From positions 1 through 54,549 of IMG/VR virus record IMGVR_UViG_3300011126_000071: a stretch of 54,549 nt of DNA, one strand, 5' to 3'. The stretch is from a virus. Made by a program: the position numbers and the translations under genes. The notes beneath the pieces are model-generated. The model did no database searches and was not told where the DNA came from. It was given only the letters and a program-made list of their open reading frames with translations. This document shows positions 23,625 through 32,412 of the stretch, piece by piece (the stretch's first letter is position 1; every line of letters starts with the position of its first letter).

Positions 23625-24419
23625 TTAGTTTATTTCAGAATCATATGTTAGTTTTCTGTCATGACTATGGTAGTATTCCTTCTTTGCTTGAGCTAACCAC
23701 CACTTAGCCTCTACTGGGTCAAGTTCTTCTCTGTAGTTAAAGAATAAAGAACCTTCTCTTTGGTTAACGTGTTTGTAACCAAATTTTGGTATAACAAATA
23801 TTCTATTATCTTTGAATGCCATTCTAAGTAAAAATTCATATACAAAGGTAAGTTTAACACTTGATTTAAGTCCACCGAACTCTTCAATTAATGATTTCTT
23901 CATAACAACACCATCAATATTAAAATTTTGGTATGCTAACAATGCACTAATATCTAAAACACCCATTTCATCTGAAAAACTTTGAGCCCATACTGCTTCA
24001 TTGGTAAGACCAACAAATGCTTGTTTAGGGTCAACATCTACAATAATTGGCATGAACATGTCAACATCTGAATGTGCACTTCTGTATTCAACAACATTCT
24101 TAAACCATATCTTAGAATATTCATCATCCAATTCCAAGATACTAATCCATTCTGTTTTAGTATTTTCAACACCAAAGTTAATTTGAGATGGGAAATCCGT
24201 TTCACCATCATTATCAATAACCTTAACGATGTCTTTTATTTTACCAAAGTCATATTTCTTTAGTTCTTTTGATACATCACTACCTTTAGGTACAATAACA
24301 AGTACTGTATCTGGTAATGTTAATTGTTCCTCAACACTTTTAATTGCGTTAGCGAATAAAGGTCTAGTTGAATCTGTTAATTCGTGTACTGGTAATAGTA
24401 CTGTAATTTCTGTTTTCAT
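23625..24419 (-). CDS. Glycosyltransferase family 2-like (GT-A fold), 264 aa
   Basis: The start TEITVLLPVHELTDSTRPLF is the typical GT2 nucleotide-binding strand. TEWISILELDDEYSKIWF supplies the metal-binding acidic motif (here LDDEY in place of DxD). FVYEFLLRMAFKDNRIFVIP and a later acidic/aromatic region fit the acceptor side. The enzyme would transfer a sugar from a nucleotide donor; donor and acceptor cannot be read from the sequence. It is encoded directly upstream of the late sigma factor (adjacent stop and start) and downstream of a GT-B enzyme, so it belongs to the phage sugar cassette. Confidence 0.83.
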   Translation of the reverse strand: MKTEITVLLPVHELTDSTRPLFANAIKSVEEQLTLPDTVLVIVPKGSDVSKELKKYDFGKIKDIVKVIDNDGETDFPSQINFGVENTKTEWISILELDDEYSKIWFKNVVEYRSAHSDVDMFMPIIVDVDPKQAFVGLTNEAVWAQSFSDEMGVLDISALLAYQNFNIDGVVMKKSLIEEFGGLKSSVKLTFVYEFLLRMAFKDNRIFVIPKFGYKHVNQREGSLFFNYREELDPVEAKWWLAQAKKEYYHSHDRKLTYDSEIN

Positions 24420-24421
24420 TT

Positions 24422-25567
24422 TTATGCGTTTGTTTCTACGTTAGTTTCTTTAGGTTTTATCATTGAAGTAAATTCTTTTTTTCTATTGGTAACAAGTGTA
24501 CCATAAACTTCTTCAATTGCCTTTCTTTGTTTATCCATTGAATATTCACCATTTGTAGTTTCCATACTGTCAAGAATATCTTGTGGTACTGAATCTTCAA
24601 ACCAAACCTTCATAAATGTTCCAACTAATTCTGGAATGTTAATAGTTGTATTAGTCCAAACACCATTATTTAATAATGTTGTTTCACCATTTTCTGTTGT
24701 ACTTTCCATCCATTCTGGAATCATATTTGGAATTTTACCAATTACTGGTGTTCCAGATTTCATAGCCTCAAGTGGGAATGTTCCGAAACCAGATTGGTCA
24801 TCAATCCATACCGCCAAACAAGACTTACCTAATTCTTCTGCAAATTGTGCTTTTGGAATACCTCTAAGTTCTTTGAATGTTACAAATTTATAGATTGGGA
24901 ATTGTAAGTAGAACGCATTAGCGATTTTCTTAGCATCACCATGATTCCTAGTAAGGATTGTAACTACTGGTGTTTTAGGTTTCTCACTTGGTTTAAACAT
25001 GTCAGAAATCCCTACTGGAATAATATGTGTGTTAATACCTTGGAATAGACTAGTAACATAGTTAGCTTGCTTTTGTGATGTTGTAATAACATCATAGAAA
25101 CCAAAATCAGTGTGCCATTTCTTACCGATTGGTAACAACTCTAACAAATAATCATAACTTTGTGAGAAAACAATCTTCTTACATGGGAATTGTTTTACTT
25201 GGTCCATGATATTAGCGAAAATTTCTGGAATGATAATAAAATCAGAAGGGTTCACATTTAATTGTTGTCCTTCTATTGAGATGTGAGGTAGGTTTGCATA
25301 TTCTTCACCTAACCAATCAGCAATACCCATACTAGTTTCATCACCACGTAATTTATAGTCATCTTTCTCGTGCATGATAAATGCTTTATATCCCAATTCA
25401 TTTAAAGTTTTTACGTGTTCGTAAATGTTAGCGACACCAGCAACTGGGTTACCTTTAGTGTCAAGTGTAAAGAAGTAAAATGAAAAATCTTTATTATCTA
25501 ATTTAGATAATAATTCACCGATTTGTTCTTCTTGTGTTTTTACAGGTTTGTTTGTTTCTTCTGCCAT
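24422..25567 (-). CDS. Glycosyltransferase, GT-B fold (GT4-like), 381 aa
   Basis: A two-domain GT-B enzyme. The N-terminal domain includes FYFFTLDTKGNPVAGVANIY and DFIIIPEIFANIMDQVKQFP. The C-terminal domain begins near PVVTILTRNHGDAKKIANAF and holds the donor-site motif SGFGTFPLEAMKSGTPVIGK, with the E-x7-E-like acidic pair of retaining GT4 enzymes partly kept. The first 25 residues are a charged tail. The donor is unknown. It overlaps neither neighbour but is spaced only 2 nt from the GT2 gene. Its leader (aattaaataaaaaaaa) is A-rich. Confidence 0.83.
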   Translation of the reverse strand: MAEETNKPVKTQEEQIGELLSKLDNKDFSFYFFTLDTKGNPVAGVANIYEHVKTLNELGYKAFIMHEKDDYKLRGDETSMGIADWLGEEYANLPHISIEGQQLNVNPSDFIIIPEIFANIMDQVKQFPCKKIVFSQSYDYLLELLPIGKKWHTDFGFYDVITTSQKQANYVTSLFQGINTHIIPVGISDMFKPSEKPKTPVVTILTRNHGDAKKIANAFYLQFPIYKFVTFKELRGIPKAQFAEELGKSCLAVWIDDQSGFGTFPLEAMKSGTPVIGKIPNMIPEWMESTTENGETTLLNNGVWTNTTINIPELVGTFMKVWFEDSVPQDILDSMETTNGEYSMDKQRKAIEEVYGTLVTNRKKEFTSMIKPKETNVETNA

Positions 25568-25587
25568 TTTTTTTTATTTAATTATTA

Positions 25588-25953
25588 TTATATTTCTTTT
25601 AATATTCCATACTCTATTAAAGTATTGAAAGCCATTTTAAATGATATTGTAGTTTTACTCATTGCAAGTTCAAAACCTAAACTATCATCTAATTCTTCGT
25701 TATAAGTGAAAAGTATTTCTAAACACATTCTAAGTAAGTCATACTTTGGTCCATCAACTTCTGGAATCTTATCATATTCTCTAGTTGTTATGGTTGTACC
25801 AATTGGGGTACCCGACTCGTCATAATTGATTTTAGTTTCAGTTTCAATTGTTTTATCTGAATCTGTTTTCATTGTTAATAAACTACTAAATGAGTCTAAA
25901 TCAATCATAAATAATTGACCACCTATATCTATTAAATTATCTCTTTTGTTCAT
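25588..25953 (-). CDS. Hypothetical protein, 121 aa
   Basis: An acidic protein. Its N-terminal half is beta-like (NLIDIGGQLFMIDLDSFSSL, then TKINYDESGTPIGTTITTRE) and the C-terminal half is helical (YDLLRMCLEILFTYNEELDD, KTTISFKMAFNTLIEYGILK). I do not recognise it. The start is the ATG at 25953, next to the upstream stop; an in-frame TTG 15 nt earlier would overlap that gene. It is probably co-expressed with the HAD-like gene upstream. Confidence 0.7.
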   Translation of the reverse strand: MNKRDNLIDIGGQLFMIDLDSFSSLLTMKTDSDKTIETETKINYDESGTPIGTTITTREYDKIPEVDGPKYDLLRMCLEILFTYNEELDDSLGFELAMSKTTISFKMAFNTLIEYGILKEI

Positions 25954-25954
25954 A

Positions 25955-26566
25955 TTAAATTTCTTCAAAATCTGCTGTCTTAGTTCTAAGTATTCTTTCT
26001 CTTAATTCGATATCATTCATAAATTCGAATAAATCATCTATTTCAAAGTCAGCCTTAACGTCTTTATTGTAAGGTGCGTTAACCTTTACTGAAATCTTAC
26101 CAGATGGTTTAGCTTCTAATGCTGTTGGACATGCAGTTATTAATACATCAACACCATCCCATTTATCCGCATAAGCAGTGACAAACCTAATATTTGGTGC
26201 TTTACAAAGTGTTTTAGATAAAAACCAGAAAGTACTTGGTATACTTGCTGCTGCTTCTCTACTAACCAACTCTATTTCATGTTCATCTTCATCTCTCATT
26301 TCAAGTAAAAAATGATTAAAGTGTGTCATTATGTTATTATGAGTTTGGTCACCATGACCAAACAACTCTAAAGCTGCCTCAACATACATAAATTTCTTCA
26401 TGTCCATCTCATCTTTAAAATCAACTAACTCGTGATTCATAAGATTAAAATCAGTGATTGGGTTTTTCTTAAGGTCGATTTTAACGCCTCTGTACTTTTC
26501 ATATGTATAAGCAAATTGACTTATAAAATCTCTCAGTACTTCATTTAATGTAATTCCTATTTTCAT
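25955..26566 (-). CDS. Degenerate HAD-like protein (probable pseudoenzyme), 203 aa
   Basis: The N-terminus KIGITLNEVLRDFISQFAYT aligns with HAD-family motif I (normally DxDGVLRDF as in deoxynucleotidases). Both catalytic aspartates are replaced: the DxD positions read T-L-N. The cap-like insert (about residues 40-115) and later core strands (IRFVTAYADKWDGVDVLITA, then LEAKPSGKISVKVNAPYN) follow the HAD layout with a plausible conserved lysine. Without the nucleophile it should not hydrolyse phosphate esters, so binding or structural roles are more likely. Gene neighbours are phoH and a small unknown gene. The fold call is moderate and the loss of catalytic residues is seen directly if the fold call holds. 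Confidence 0.65.
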   Translation of the reverse strand: MKIGITLNEVLRDFISQFAYTYEKYRGVKIDLKKNPITDFNLMNHELVDFKDEMDMKKFMYVEAALELFGHGDQTHNNIMTHFNHFLLEMRDEDEHEIELVSREAAASIPSTFWFLSKTLCKAPNIRFVTAYADKWDGVDVLITACPTALEAKPSGKISVKVNAPYNKDVKADFEIDDLFEFMNDIELRERILRTKTADFEEI

Positions 26567-26602
26567 GATTTAAAAATATTATAAAATCGTTATAAGTAAA
26601 CC

Positions 26603-27496
26603 TTACCAAGTAAAATTCTTCTTAAACCATATTTTTATTTTTCTAATTAGTTTAGATTTAGGTTTTTTATTTTTAATATAACGTGGTTCAACATTAATAA
26701 CATCTGATTTCTTAACCCCACTATTATTTGGTAGATACCCTTCCTTAATTATCCTAATTTCTGGTGGGGTTGGTTTAACTAAATTCTTAGGTTTGTAATT
26801 TTCAAGAATTCTTGAAATCAATGGATTTCTAACAATTTCAGATTCATTAAATTCAATGACACCTATTTCGTCTAATTTACCATGTTTACTAATTGCATCA
26901 TAAAGACCACTTTGTCTAAAATCACCATACCTATCAGATTGGTCAAGGTCACCAGAGATAATAAATTTACTACTAAAACCAATTCTAGTTAGAAGTGTTT
27001 TCATTTGATTTGGTGACATATTCTGTGCTTCCTCCATAACAAGTATAGTATGGTCAATGGTCTTACCTCTAATGAAACCTAACCCACCAACTTCAACTAT
27101 CCCAGCACCTTCTAACTCAACCCTTTTGGTTATACCTACGATTTTATCAATTATATCAATTGATGGTGCAACGAATGGGTCTAGTTTCTCACGAATAGAA
27201 CCTGGTATGAAACCTAATTTCTCTTCTGCCTCAACCGCTGGGTTGATTAAAATTATCTTATTGTATTGATTTGAAGTATTTTGTAGTAATTCAATCGCCC
27301 TAGCAATAGCCACATAACTCTTACCAACACCAGCTGGACCAGTCGCTAAAACTATTTCCTTATCGGTGATTAGATTAGCAAAAACCTTTTGTTTCTGATT
27401 CTTACACTTTAATCTGTGTCTAGTTGGTAGAATTATACTTAACGGTGAGGTAGGAGTTTCTTCTACAACTTTTGTTGTACTTTTTCTTTTCGTCAT
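26603..27496 (-). CDS. phoH: PhoH-like ATPase, 297 aa
   Basis: PhoH proteins are P-loop ATPases related to the helicase superfamily and are common in phages; some have RNA helicase/nuclease activity in the host versions. Walker A is GPAGVGKS (residues 53-60), Walker B is TILVMEEAQNM, followed by SGDLDQSDR, all typical of the family, and NPAVEAEEKLGFIPGSIREK is the family's characteristic block. The last 70 residues form a very basic tail ending KIKIWFKKNFTW. The start is the ATG at 27496, right after the dehydratase stop; 19 residues further upstream would overlap that gene. It is embedded among sugar genes. Confidence 0.92.
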   Translation of the reverse strand: MTKRKSTTKVVEETPTSPLSIILPTRHRLKCKNQKQKVFANLITDKEIVLATGPAGVGKSYVAIARAIELLQNTSNQYNKIILINPAVEAEEKLGFIPGSIREKLDPFVAPSIDIIDKIVGITKRVELEGAGIVEVGGLGFIRGKTIDHTILVMEEAQNMSPNQMKTLLTRIGFSSKFIISGDLDQSDRYGDFRQSGLYDAISKHGKLDEIGVIEFNESEIVRNPLISRILENYKPKNLVKPTPPEIRIIKEGYLPNNSGVKKSDVINVEPRYIKNKKPKSKLIRKIKIWFKKNFTW

Positions 27497-27497
27497 A

Positions 27498-28493
27498 TTA
27501 TCTAGTTGAAGGTTTACCTTGAAGAACATCCATCCAATGGTCACACATTTCATGCATCAATGCTTCGAATGTATAATCTGGTTTCCAGTCAAAGGTTTCT
27601 CTTAGTTTAGTTGAATCTCCTTTTAAATAAGGTAATTCTTCTGGTCTAAGGAATTTAGGGTTTTGTGTTACATAATCCTCATAATTCAATCCTAGGTATG
27701 AGAAAACAACCTTACACATTTCTCTAACTGAATGTGTTTCCATTGTTGATACAACGAAGTCATCAGCAACATCATGATTTATAATCTTATGCATTGCCTT
27801 CACATAATCCTTTGAGTGACCCCAATCTCTATAAGAGTCCATATTACCCAATTCTAATTTATCTTGTAAACCTAATTTAATACTACATGCAGCCTTAACC
27901 ACTTTGTTGGTTACGAAGTTACTACCCCTTCTTGGTGATTCATGATTAAATAGAATACCATTTACAGCATGTAAACCATAAGCACGTCTGTAGTGTCTTA
28001 CAACATTGTAACCAAATACTTTAGAACACCCATAAGGTGATACTGGATTCATAATAGTACTTTCTCTTTGGAAGTCGTCATCATCAACTGTTAAACCAAA
28101 CATCTCAGATGATGATGCTTGATAGAATTTAGCCTTTGGACAAATTCTCCTATACGCTTCTAATATATTAATGACCCCAACAGCGTTTGTTTGTACTGTA
28201 AATTGTGGGATATCAAAACTAACCCTAACATGACTTTGTGCACCAATGTTGTAAATCTCATCTGGCATAATTTCAGTTAGTAATCTTTCTATTGATGTCT
28301 GGTCTAATAGGTCACCATAGTGTGTGAATAATTTACCACTCTTAAATGCTTCACCTAATCTTGCTGATTGATTTTCAGATGTTGAATTTCTTCTTACCAT
28401 CCCATGAACTTCATATCCAAGGGATAATAAATACTCTGTTAGATACGAACCATCTTGCCCGTTAATACCTGTAATAAATGCTTTTTTATTCAT
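27498..28493 (-). CDS. gmd: GDP-mannose 4,6-dehydratase
   Basis: This enzyme converts GDP-D-mannose to GDP-4-keto-6-deoxymannose, the precursor of GDP-fucose, GDP-rhamnose, GDP-perosamine and GDP-colitose. It is a short-chain dehydrogenase-type Rossmann enzyme of 331 residues, the usual length. The NADP-binding motif is ITGINGQDGSYLTEYLLSLG (residues 7-26), GMVRRNS binds the cofactor phosphate, ASSSEMFG holds the catalytic Ser/Glu region, and SPYGCSK carries the catalytic Tyr154/Lys158 pair. NHESPRRGSNFVTNKV and the MDSYRDWGHSKDYV segment are signatures of Gmd. No fucose synthase (fcl) is seen in the window. The aminotransferase two genes upstream could act on the product. Confidence 0.96.
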   Translation of the reverse strand: MNKKAFITGINGQDGSYLTEYLLSLGYEVHGMVRRNSTSENQSARLGEAFKSGKLFTHYGDLLDQTSIERLLTEIMPDEIYNIGAQSHVRVSFDIPQFTVQTNAVGVINILEAYRRICPKAKFYQASSSEMFGLTVDDDDFQRESTIMNPVSPYGCSKVFGYNVVRHYRRAYGLHAVNGILFNHESPRRGSNFVTNKVVKAACSIKLGLQDKLELGNMDSYRDWGHSKDYVKAMHKIINHDVADDFVVSTMETHSVREMCKVVFSYLGLNYEDYVTQNPKFLRPEELPYLKGDSTKLRETFDWKPDYTFEALMHEMCDHWMDVLQGKPSTR

Positions 28494-28496
28494 TCT

Positions 28497-28760
28497 TTAT
28501 TTTATTTTTGTTTTATTAGTTGATAGAGGTAAACGTCTATATATTCCTTTACCGTCTGGTGATTCATATACTGACATTGTTGTGTCGAATACTTTACCAC
28601 CATTTTCTCGTGTTACGATTAATACTGGTCCATCTTCGTTAACGTTCTCGTCAACATAAGTAACCGTTTTATTTAAAATGTCTGATTCGAATAATTTGGT
28701 AAATGGAACCAATGGTTCACCATGACCATAACTTACCGTATCCCATACTTGATATTTCAT
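28497..28760 (-). CDS. Small hypothetical protein, 87 aa
   Basis: A short beta-rich protein (KYQVWDTVSYGHGEPLVPFT, TVTYVDENVNEDGPVLIVTR) of 87 residues with no recognised motif. It lies between the aminotransferase and the dehydratase with 1-3 nt gaps on either side, so it is part of the same operon and may be an accessory to sugar synthesis. Nothing in the sequence proves that. Confidence 0.7.
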   Translation of the reverse strand: MKYQVWDTVSYGHGEPLVPFTKLFESDILNKTVTYVDENVNEDGPVLIVTRENGGKVFDTTMSVYESPDGKGIYRRLPLSTNKTKIK

Positions 28761-28761
28761 A

Positions 28762-29364
28762 TTATTTGTTTTTAAAAATTTTCATTTGTGTTAAATCTGG
28801 CCAATCAGTCGATACCCATTGTCTAGGTTCTGTTTCTATTGCATCTTTTAACTTATCTAGACCTTTTTGTGCTGTTTCTGGTGTCATATAATAATGGTAA
28901 CCCATAGTTTCTATGTTTTGTTCTCTCCAAGGTGTGTTTGGTAGTCTACCATCGTATGACATCTTCTTTAGCATTTTAGCATCATCTTCGTTGTCACATA
29001 ATATCATACCACCTCTACCAAGACTTAAATGTTTTTGGAATTGGAAACTTAGGGACATCATAGTATTTGGAATATAACTGTCTTTCTTCCAAAGAACTGC
29101 CGCATCAATTATTCTTTTATCATCATAATTAAGAGTATAAAAGTTTTTCCAATCGTCATTACGCCACTCTAGTTCTATACCTAACTTATCAGCCAAGAAT
29201 GGTACTGATAAATAGGTTCTTTTTGGTACGTTTATCTTTGTTGTGTTGGTTAGTCTTAGACATAATTCTATCCCGTGAGTACAGCAATCAACAGCTACTG
29301 CGTATGGAGCACCAAAGAACTTGGCTATCTCATTTTCGAATTCGGTTATTGTATTAAAATCCAT
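28762..29364 (-). CDS. Shortened DegT/DnrJ/EryC1-type sugar aminotransferase, 200 aa
   Basis: PLP enzymes of this family transfer an amino group to keto-sugars, for example turning GDP-4-keto-6-deoxymannose into GDP-perosamine. The N-terminus (EFENEIAKFFGAPYAVAVDC) fits the family. RIIDAAVLW carries the Asp (about 87) that contacts the PLP ring. SLSFQFQKHLSLGRGGMILC holds the Schiff-base Lys (about 111) in the usual S-F-x2-x-K and GxGG context. HYYMTPETAQKGLDKL matches the next conserved helix. Members usually have 360-400 residues; this one stops at 200, so the C-terminal small domain is missing while the catalytic residues remain. A late-box-like AATATTTACTT lies about 35 nt upstream. Substrate is inferred from the adjacent gmd. 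Confidence 0.8.
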   Translation of the reverse strand: MDFNTITEFENEIAKFFGAPYAVAVDCCTHGIELCLRLTNTTKINVPKRTYLSVPFLADKLGIELEWRNDDWKNFYTLNYDDKRIIDAAVLWKKDSYIPNTMMSLSFQFQKHLSLGRGGMILCDNEDDAKMLKKMSYDGRLPNTPWREQNIETMGYHYYMTPETAQKGLDKLKDAIETEPRQWVSTDWPDLTQMKIFKNK

Positions 29365-29410
29365 ATTTTATTTTAATAATACCGATAATTGTTAATTAAG
29401 TAAATATTAC

Positions 29411-30112
29411 TTATCCATCAATTTCATTTTTTGTAACTCTTTCTTCTGAAATGTTATAACTTTTAATTATATTGATGTAATTTTCATTATCTATTGGGTT
29501 TGAAAATAAACCACCAGTAAAACTATGTCTACTTATATTGATATCCCAATTGTCAAAATATTTACCACTAACTGTTTGATTAAAAGAATTATCCCCAAAG
29601 TTAACACCAATAAAACAAACCTTAAAATTTTCAAATCCATGTACAACCTTTAATGTGTCCACAATTTCTTCCATATCTGAAAGTCCTATATCATTTTCCC
29701 ATTTGTTATATGTGTAGTTAAATAAAGTATTATAATTCTTTAGTTTCTTGAACCTTTCCTTACATTTGACAAAATGATTATAATCTTTCTCAGTGTTTAA
29801 ATCGTGATGTGGAAATATTGCACCATGAACATCCGTATGGTCAACATCATAAAACTTATTACTAGTCCTAACTGACGTTGGTAGTTGTGTACCAGTCTCT
29901 GGGTCAAGTGTCATTTGATTACAAGTTAAACTAAAATTATTTTCTGGTTTAAGTATCTCATTAAAATCATCCGCTAAAATGTGTTTGATGTTCTTAACGT
30001 TTAATGTATTCATAAAGTCAAAAAAACCAGAAAATTCTCTATATTTGTAGTGTTTTAATATTTCAGAATTCTGACATCTACTACCTAGACTATGTATTGT
30101 ATTATATTTCAT
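29411..30112 (-). CDS. DUF1796-like protein, 233 aa
   Basis: The N-terminus (YNTIHSLGSRCQNSEILKHY, then SGFFDFMNT) matches the start of the DUF1796 family, which has the pattern S-L-G-x-x-C-x followed by an F-D-(W/F) motif. The family is predicted to be papain-like cysteine peptidases and is common near sugar and surface genes. A conserved Cys (about 13) and possible His residues (PHHDLNTEKDYNHFVK) are visible. The enzyme reaction is not established. It sits between the GT10-like gene (11-nt overlap) and the aminotransferase, within the sugar cassette. Confidence 0.7.
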   Translation of the reverse strand: MKYNTIHSLGSRCQNSEILKHYKYREFSGFFDFMNTLNVKNIKHILADDFNEILKPENNFSLTCNQMTLDPETGTQLPTSVRTSNKFYDVDHTDVHGAIFPHHDLNTEKDYNHFVKCKERFKKLKNYNTLFNYTYNKWENDIGLSDMEEIVDTLKVVHGFENFKVCFIGVNFGDNSFNQTVSGKYFDNWDINISRHSFTGGLFSNPIDNENYINIIKSYNISEERVTKNEIDG

Positions 30113-30914
30113 TTTCTAAAAAGTGTTTATATATGTAATCTTCGGCAACTAATAATTCATTTGCCAATTTAAAGTTATCATTAACAGCATCTAATTTACT
30201 CTTATACAACTCAACAGATAAATCTTCAATCCTAAAGTTATCATCTAACATGATAATACCATCTTTATTGAAGAAGTCCCCAATGTTCGTTATTCCGTAA
30301 TAGATTGGTATTGTCCCAGTCATAAAACAATCCGTAATCTTTTCTGTAAACATATTAGAATAGGTTGCATTCTCCATTGCAAAAGAAAAATAGTAATCTT
30401 TAAGACCGTCAACTTTATTAGTTATTGGGTTAAAACCCCTACCATAATGGTCACACTTATTAGAGTATTTGTTAATCATTTCTTGTCTAATTCTATGTTC
30501 AGCACACATGACCTTATTAGATGCAATCATCGACACTAATTTTGTTTTATCATAAACCTCACCATAAGGTAAGAATGATTTACCACTACATTGTGTTAGT
30601 TTAAATATACTAGAAATTGTAGTTAAGTAAACGTCATGAGTAAATACACATTTAAAATTATCAATTAAATATTCTACATTATTCACACACCAATCATATA
30701 TTGATGGGTTTATAGTTTTAGATTCAACTAACCAACCATAATTCTTAGTATTTGGATTAGTTGGTTGTTTAATTGAATGGTCAACATATATAGATATTGG
30801 AGCAGTCTGTTGACCTTTAACCCATTTCATATATAATGGTTCATAACCAGACGTTGAAGGGCTGTGTTGAAAACCACCACCGATTAAATTTATTTCTTGT
30901 CTACCATCTTGCAT
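30102..30914 (-). CDS. GT10-like fucosyltransferase, 270 aa
   Basis: GT10 enzymes (alpha-1,3/1,4-fucosyltransferases) take fucose from GDP-fucose. The hallmark motif is present: YYFSFAMENATYSNMFTEKI followed by TGTIPIYYGITNI corresponds to the (F/Y)xLxFENS-x-DYxTEKx and AGxVPVxxG blocks that bind the donor. The upstream half is variable acceptor-binding sequence. Residues GGGFQHSPSTSG near the N-terminus fit the start of the GT-B core. It overlaps the SGNH gene by 25 nt. Either GDP-fucose or a related GDP-6-deoxy sugar from the nearby Gmd is the plausible donor. Confidence 0.83.
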   Translation of the reverse strand: MQDGRQEINLIGGGFQHSPSTSGYEPLYMKWVKGQQTAPISIYVDHSIKQPTNPNTKNYGWLVESKTINPSIYDWCVNNVEYLIDNFKCVFTHDVYLTTISSIFKLTQCSGKSFLPYGEVYDKTKLVSMIASNKVMCAEHRIRQEMINKYSNKCDHYGRGFNPITNKVDGLKDYYFSFAMENATYSNMFTEKITDCFMTGTIPIYYGITNIGDFFNKDGIIMLDDNFRIEDLSVELYKSKLDAVNDNFKLANELLVAEDYIYKHFLENEI

Positions 30915-31591
30915 ATTATATCATTAAATTCTTCTTGTAATAAAGGCATAGCCTCTTGAGATAGGTGAATATCATCCATTATATACTTTTCATCAGTTGT
31001 ACCATCTGGTAACATCATTTGTTTTGAGATATCTTTTAATATAATTCCATTCTCATGAGATTTATGTTTTAGGTAGGTGTTAAAATGAGAGGTCATAATA
31101 TTTCTAAATGTAACATCTTTATATTGTCTACCAGAAGTTGGCCAACCAACAGACGATGCTGGTGGTGCATATATACCAACGTTAAAACCTTTATCTCTTA
31201 AATATAAAACAGTTTTCATATAGCGATTAACAGTTTCTTTTATCACATCAAATACCGTTTGATTCTCACCAATATTAAAACCAATATGATTCCTAATATC
31301 AATTTCACCGAAACATGTAAATACATAATCATCATTACTGACATTATATTCAGATAATGCTTGTTCAATCCTAGATAGTTTATTGTATGAATTCCATGCA
31401 GTGTTAGAACCAATTTTAATTGGTGTGAAATATGGTATCTTTTGTTCAAACCTATTTATTCGTGACCTTAGTTGACCACCACTAAGTGTATAACAAGTAC
31501 CAAATTCTGGTTGTATATGTCTAAGACCGTCAAATGTCTTATCAGTACCAGAAAAAACAGACACATGACTATCACCTATTATATAAATCAT
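30890..31591 (-). CDS. SGNH/GDSL-type hydrolase, 233 aa
   Basis: This family includes esterases, acyl-hydrolases and O-acetylesterases acting on sugars. The nucleophile block GDSH is at residues 6-9, near the N-terminus. A central CFGEIDIRNHIGF has the Gly/Asn-type oxyanion positions, and MDDIHLSQEA near the end carries the Asp-x-x-His pair that completes the catalytic triad. All expected blocks appear in order and at normal spacing for a 230-residue family member. Within a sugar cassette it may add or remove acyl groups on the phage-made glycan. No signal peptide is visible, so it should act in the cytoplasm. Confidence 0.82.
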   Translation of the reverse strand: MIYIIGDSHVSVFSGTDKTFDGLRHIQPEFGTCYTLSGGQLRSRINRFEQKIPYFTPIKIGSNTAWNSYNKLSRIEQALSEYNVSNDDYVFTCFGEIDIRNHIGFNIGENQTVFDVIKETVNRYMKTVLYLRDKGFNVGIYAPPASSVGWPTSGRQYKDVTFRNIMTSHFNTYLKHKSHENGIILKDISKQMMLPDGTTDEKYIMDDIHLSQEAMPLLQEEFNDIICKMVDKK

Positions 31592-32412
31592 AACTTAAAA
31601 ACCTCTTTAATATTTTCAGATAAAATACTAGCAATAATCGATACCGAAGATATATCTGCTTTAAATAAATAATCACATTTTGCTAGAGTAAATATTTCTT
31701 GTATACATTCAATACCTAATTTATACCTATGATGTTCTCTTTCAGCTTTGAATCTATCATATGGGTGAAGATGTGGGTTTGCAGCATCAGCTCTAAACAT
31801 ATCTTCATAACATAATACAGGGATATCTAATGCTTCCCTAATTGACTCTATTATTGTTCCGTCATCAGTAGCTAGAAATATTTGTTGGATTTCTGGTTTA
31901 TCATTTAGTATTACCTTAACTCTATCAATGTAAGAACTAACTGGAGATACATTGTGATAGTGTTTCATATCTGTCAATCTAACTTGCATACCTAGAGTTA
32001 CTTTACCTTTAATATTTTCATTGTAATAATCATCTAACAATTTAACCAAATATGGTTTAAGTTGAAATGAGTTAAAGAATTTTTCTTTAAGGTCAATGAA
32101 ATTCTGTGGGTACATAAAAACATCTCTATTCTCATAATGTATATTCGCTGAAATTAAACTATCCATCTCTTTTACTGGTTCGTCATTTGATATGGTTGTC
32201 TGGTCAAAGTAATACTCCCAACTATTATTCGTATCATGAAGTATATCTTTCTCAGTACAAACACACTCATTTGTTTCCATATCAACAAATAACTTATCAC
32301 CATCAGAGGTATGTGTTAATGCATTTAAGGTAATGAAAATATTACCAGCAAAGCCAACCCCAGCAAATTCATGTGCTGGAGATATCTTAACGAATTTTAA
32401 TTTATATTTCAT
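31588..32412 (-). CDS. GDP-fucose-type glycosyltransferase (NodZ/O-fucosyltransferase-like), 274 aa
   Basis: The central motif TLGMQVRLTDMKHYHNVSPV looks like the H-x-R-x-x-D nucleotide-binding block of the alpha-1,6-fucosyltransferase/NodZ/O-fucosyltransferase superfamily (with Q-V-R-L-T-D here). It is followed by IQQIFLATDDGTIIESIRE, which fits the second donor motif (FLATDD), and CDYLFKADISSVSIIASILS near the end fits the third. A paralogue of similar design lies at 33498-34361. The enzyme family is inferred from these blocks; donor is likely a GDP-sugar. It overlaps the acyltransferase gene by 11 nt. Confidence 0.72.
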   Translation of the reverse strand: MKYKLKFVKISPAHEFAGVGFAGNIFITLNALTHTSDGDKLFVDMETNECVCTEKDILHDTNNSWEYYFDQTTISNDEPVKEMDSLISANIHYENRDVFMYPQNFIDLKEKFFNSFQLKPYLVKLLDDYYNENIKGKVTLGMQVRLTDMKHYHNVSPVSSYIDRVKVILNDKPEIQQIFLATDDGTIIESIREALDIPVLCYEDMFRADAANPHLHPYDRFKAEREHHRYKLGIECIQEIFTLAKCDYLFKADISSVSIIASILSENIKEVFKL

